A stretch of 64,000 bases of DNA, from positions 55,213,001-55,277,000 of the forward strand of contig NC_071669.1 of NCBI RefSeq assembly GCF_028554725.1. Reading direction: 5' to 3'. Positions 60,521 to 64,000 of this stretch are shown here, one piece after another. Numbering within the stretch: position 1 is the stretch's first letter; every line of letters begins with the position of its first letter. This stretch comes from Zeugodacus cucurbitae (lineage: Eukaryota > Arthropoda > Insecta > Diptera > Tephritidae). The position numbers were made by a program, and so were the translations under genes. Under the pieces are notes generated by a model. It saw only the letters and a list, made by a program, of their open reading frames with translations. It had not been told where the DNA came from and searched no databases.

Positions 60521-62212
60521 TACCGATGGATCCTATTTCTCAATTTTTGTATCTACAAGGGTACTTGGGCATTAAATAACCGCTAGAAATCTCTGCAACA
60601 CTGTCATAGTATACATGTTACAACAATTGGATTCAATTCTAGTGGCGCCCTCTAATAGAAAAACGATAAGAACATTTCAACATGACAATTTATGGCAATG
60701 TATGGCTTGTATTACTTTACTGAGGAGCAGTCACCTGAGCCATTAACACATTTTACAATAGTATTACTGCCCTGCTACCCCCAAACAAAACATGAAAGCA
60801 CACGAACATATGTAAACCTACAAGCGCACACCTCCGATTTCAACGAAAACAAAAGATGTTTCAATTTCGACGAAAATCAACAAAAGCGAAATGCCAAGAG
60901 GCCAAATAAATCGCATTTACGCTGCGAATTGCTCAATATTGTCAATAATCGATTGGCATATACGTATATTTGTAGCGCTTATGTAGTTGACGTACGTGTG
61001 CAGGTGTTTCAGGTTTGTTGGCATAGCAGGCGTTGCGTATACGCCACGTAGGCCCGGCGGCTGTAAGTAAATAGCGACAAAAGTAAGCAACACCTTTCCC
61101 GAAAAAAATAAAAGAAAAAGCAAACAATCAACGGAATCTTGAAGAACTATTGAATTAAAAAAAAAATCGAAAGTATGCAGACAAAAATGCGTGCCAAAGC
61201 GTAGCCAGGGCAACAATAAAGTTCAGATAAGAAAAAAAATATGAAAAAACCGAGGAAAGGTTAATGCGTTTCACGGTGCTGCAGCGACCTTTCTGGCCGA
61301 ACTTTGTTTTTTTTTTAAGTTTCGAGAAAGGTATTTATATATTTATTTTTATTGACTTTGATGAAAGGCCAACAATAATGGCAGTTGAGTAGCTGCTTGC
61401 CAGTCTGCCAGCAAACGCCAATAATGGATTTTACGGCGCGTAGCATAAAATGTGCTCACAGCAGCGCTCGCGGTGTTGTGTAAATAGCAATATATGGTTG
61501 TTGTATTTATGTATTGGATATATATATTTAACGCTGTGGTGAAATTGTTGATTTTTAACTCGCTTTTATTTCACTACAAAAAAAAATTGGAAAATATTGC
61601 TACGGTCCCTTCATTCAATTGGTGACAATAGCAACCATTATTATCGTTGTTGTATTTGTTTTTTTTTCGCCTGACCCAGAGCGACAAACAGCGCATGGCC
61701 TTCAAATTGTCAATGTCGTCATTGTTAGTGTTGTTGTTGTAATCGTAGGTAAATATGCAATTTGTGGGTGTGTGTGCGATACATATGGCCGCAAATTTAA
61801 AATTAACTTCACTCATGGCGGTTGAAGCGCGTTTTCGGCCATTTCTCGTTCGTAAAAATGTGCTATAAAATGGCGTGCAACCGTAATCAACATTTAGGCT
61901 CTTTAAATGAAATAAAAGTCACCATAAAGTTAAAAGTGTTGAAGCTTCAATACCCAAGACTCCGTGGTGAGTCATATATGAACTTGAATAATATTATGAA
62001 ATTATTTTATCATTTATTTTAAAACTTTCTGAGCTAAGCAGTACTTTATTAAGTAAGAAATATAATAATTCAATCTTGTCAACCTTTTGCTTAATACCTT
62101 CTTTGCTTTATAACAACAAAATACATGATTTTCAACATGATTCATATAGTATATAATGTCTATAATTCAATTCGTTCATGAGATCATATAGTTCCAGGAT
62201 TAATGAAACTAC
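60521..62212. other. Non-coding sequence, no recognised feature
   Basis: Mixed composition, with a few open frames of 60-120 codons overlapping on opposite strands near 60.7-61.2 kb and no known motif. Confidence 0.5.
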
Positions 62213-62220
62213 ATTCCCCC

Positions 62221-62421
62221 TAGTGATGAGCGATATTTCACTACCGGTGATTTTTTCACTGTGATTGAAAAATCGCATATAACAACTGCGATTTTGTAAG
62301 TTTCATTCAGTAATGTGAATTCGATCACAGTACATATAGGAGTTCGTTAATTCTAATTCGATTACTGTAGCAATAGCAGTTCGAAAAGTAACAATCACAG
62401 TTGCAATATCGCTCATCACTA
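62221..62421. mobile_element. hAT (Ac-like) MITE with perfect 8-bp target duplication (201 bases)
   Basis: It starts TAGTGATGAGCGATATT and ends AATATCGCTCATCACTA, an uninterrupted inverted repeat of about 17 bases; the next bases (CACTGTGATTG against CAATCACAGTTG) extend the symmetry. The flanks are the identical 8-mer ATTCCCCC at 62213-62220 and 62422-62429. TAGTGATG-like ends with 8-bp duplications are typical of Ac-type hAT elements. There is no coding capacity. Confidence 0.93.
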
Positions 62422-62601
62422 ATTCCCCCTTGGTGAACTTAGAAACGAGTTTTCGTAACTAAGTTGATTCTATTGAAGGACCATTAAAAAATAAGAACGA
62501 ACACTTCTTATTATTCATAATCAAAACTCTAGTCTAATATATTCTTAGACCGCTATTTGAATGATAATTCTTATTTATTGAGTCCTTTCATAACTCATTA
62601 T

Positions 62602-63054
62602 GTATAGTTCAAAAAATTACGGGAATTATAAAATTTTCAATTTCACGGATTTGGAGAGTCCAATTGTTAAATTTTTATTTTATTTTTTATTATGTTGATA
62701 CAAGTAGACATGCACCTGAAGTACGATAAAATTTTGTTCCTGAATTTTGGTCAAAAACAGTATTGTAACGAGGTCCCAGCCTCCACATTCGACAGACATG
62801 ACTCCGTGTGACTCTATATAAATACCTACTTCAAGAAAACAGAGTACCTTAGAGGGGCCTAGTTTTACAAGCATACGAAAAATCGCTGGAAAAGCCAAGG
62901 TTATCCCAAAAGTCGAGTTTGAGACGGGTTTTGACGATTGGAAGAAGCGTAAGCGCATAATATCGATTGGTAACTATTTTAAAGAGACAACACTGATATA
63001 ATCGAATGAATAAATATTAATTTTTTTTCCCCCGTTATTTTTTGAACACACTTC
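62602..63054 (+). mobile_element. Mariner-like element remnant with GTTCAAAAAATTACGGGA ends
   Basis: The left end GTTCAAAAAATTACGGGAA and right end CCCGTTATTTTTTGAACACAC are inverted repeats shared with the 114-base MITE at 41194. The interior carries a decayed transposase C-terminus on +. HMTPCD-type sequence near 62.8 kb matches the third catalytic Asp block (PCDF). FDDWKKRKR and IISIGNYF lie near 62.93-62.97 kb, the usual last residues of these transposases, followed by a stop. The first two catalytic blocks and the DNA-binding domain are missing. Confidence 0.75.
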
Positions 63055-63295
63055 TTAAGAATCCATAGTACAAGTATAAATATTTAACATCCAATATAAC
63101 TAGTTTAACTAATATTCCTTTATTATACTCTTGGAACTGTGCTTACGTCCTTATTCTTGAAACAAGCTATCAGAAGATCGTCTGATGTATGGTTCATAGT
63201 GAGATCGTAAGACTTTGATTATCACCCATGGGTTTGTATATATAATTCATATCGATTTTATCTATTATATCTAGACTTCTTCTGTAAAATCCCAC
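63055..63295. other. Short non-coding spacer
   Basis: Nothing recognised. Confidence 0.5.
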
Positions 63296-64000
63296 ATACA
63301 GAAAACAGCTTAAAACTAAACGACTACAACTCGGCATTTCAAGCTGAGATTGTGGTACTAAGAGAAGACGCTAAGTGGTCTTGCACCCAAAGAAACAGAT
63401 CCATCAACTTTTTTGCGGATAGCCAAGCCGCAATTAAGGCTATCCGTTGCGCCAACGCGAAGTCTCACTGCATCAGATTATGCAAAGAGGCAATTAATAG
63501 ACTAGCGGGAGAAAACTCAGTTAATATCATCTGGGTACCCGGTCGTGTAGGTATAGAAGGAAATGAAAAGGCGGATGAGTTGGTCGGCTCAGGGGCAGCT
63601 GGGAACGCAGTTCCGTTAAACTGCGCCAGACCTTTCAATTCTCTCAAGCGCTCCCTAAACCAATGGATACTATATGGAACATGTGCAACACGGGCTGTAT
63701 CACAAAACTACTATGTTGTGTTAATACTGGACAAACCAAAAAACTTCTTATTTTGAGAAAAAGAGAACTAAGCTGCATCACAGGGGTTATCACGGGCACC
63801 TACTTCTAAGAGGCCGCCTGCAGAGACTTGGTATAGTATAATCGGCAGAATGCAGGGCGTGCGCGTAAGATGACAAGACACTAGAGCGTTGTCTTTGCGA
63901 ATGCCCAGCGGTCTGTCGGTTAAGAAGAGATACCTACTATAATCTAAGAGAAATTGGGCAACTGGGATGGAGCTTCGATAAATCGACCGAGTTGTTCAGG
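63296..64000 (+). pseudogene. RNase H-bearing LINE remnant, RNase H and tail (runs off window)
   Basis: The frame from about 63302 to 63756 encodes an RNase H domain. It has SAFQAEIVVL (Glu), INFFADSQAAIKAI (Asp), VNIIWVPGRVGIEGNEKADEL (Asp; the usual His of WVPGH is Arg) and FNSLKRSLNQW. A stop at 63756 and frameshifts follow. The tail can still be read as LSCITGVITG and then CLCECPAVCRLRRDTYYNLR up to the window edge. The reverse transcriptase upstream is absent, so the copy is 5'-truncated at about 63296. Compared with the 53.9-kb remnant the RNase H is in one frame and keeps more catalytic residues. Confidence 0.8.

Noticed and set aside
1..64000. tRNA, rRNA, CRISPR arrays and bacterial-type operon signals
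   Set aside because: None was seen. Repeats present are eukaryotic transposons and microsatellites. A tRNA scan by eye is not exhaustive, and a covariance-model scan would be needed to exclude one.

Overview
The window looks like a stretch of A+T-rich dipteran nuclear DNA, most likely from a true fruit fly (Tephritidae). No host gene exon, rRNA or tRNA could be recognised in it. The taxonomic guess rests on its mobile elements: DINE-1/INE-1-like (Helentron-derived) repeats, several mariner lineages including one with D,D41D catalytic spacing like the rosa group described from Ceratitis, RTE-type LINEs, and RNase H-bearing LINE tails. Copies are mostly broken, which fits an intergenic region or a very long intron. 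Intron and intergenic space cannot be told apart from this sequence alone.

Layout. 0-2 kb: the 5' end and an intact endonuclease domain of an RTE LINE read leftward off the window, followed by a DINE-like element interrupted by a Helitron-like insert. 4.7-5.4 kb: a DINE-like fragment. 8.2-9.4 kb: a nearly full-length dead mariner (DD34D family). 11.7-12.6 kb: a deleted DD41D mariner with mutated active site. 14.7-15.1 kb: a long GATAGA-type hexanucleotide array. 16.9-18.1 kb: a second DD34D mariner. 19.9-20.2 kb: an RTE 3' end. 23.1-27.0 kb: two DINE-like copies and an unclassified repeat. 27-33 kb: no recognisable feature. 33.3-34.1 kb: a truncated mariner. 34.6-36.0 kb: local duplications. 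37 kb: a degenerate A-rich tract.

38.6-42.4 kb is the densest part. A DINE-like copy carries a DD41D mariner with an intact catalytic domain, followed by a MITE, an internally deleted DD41D mariner and a half DD34D mariner. 44.1-45.8 kb is a chimera of two DINE-like families carrying a hAT MITE with a perfect 8-bp target duplication. 50.6-52.0 kb holds a mariner end and a doubly deleted RTE. 52.3 kb is an inverted second copy of the 24-kb repeat. From 53.9 kb to the right edge there are four decayed RNase H/LINE-tail segments on both strands, another DINE-like copy, a second hAT MITE with a perfect 8-bp target duplication, and a mariner-like remnant.

No genes here work together as a pathway. 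What the window records is repeated invasion, nesting and decay. Only the RTE endonuclease at the left edge, which is cut by the window, and the catalytic half of the DD41D transposase at 38.9-39.6 kb are still open reading frames with complete active-site residues.
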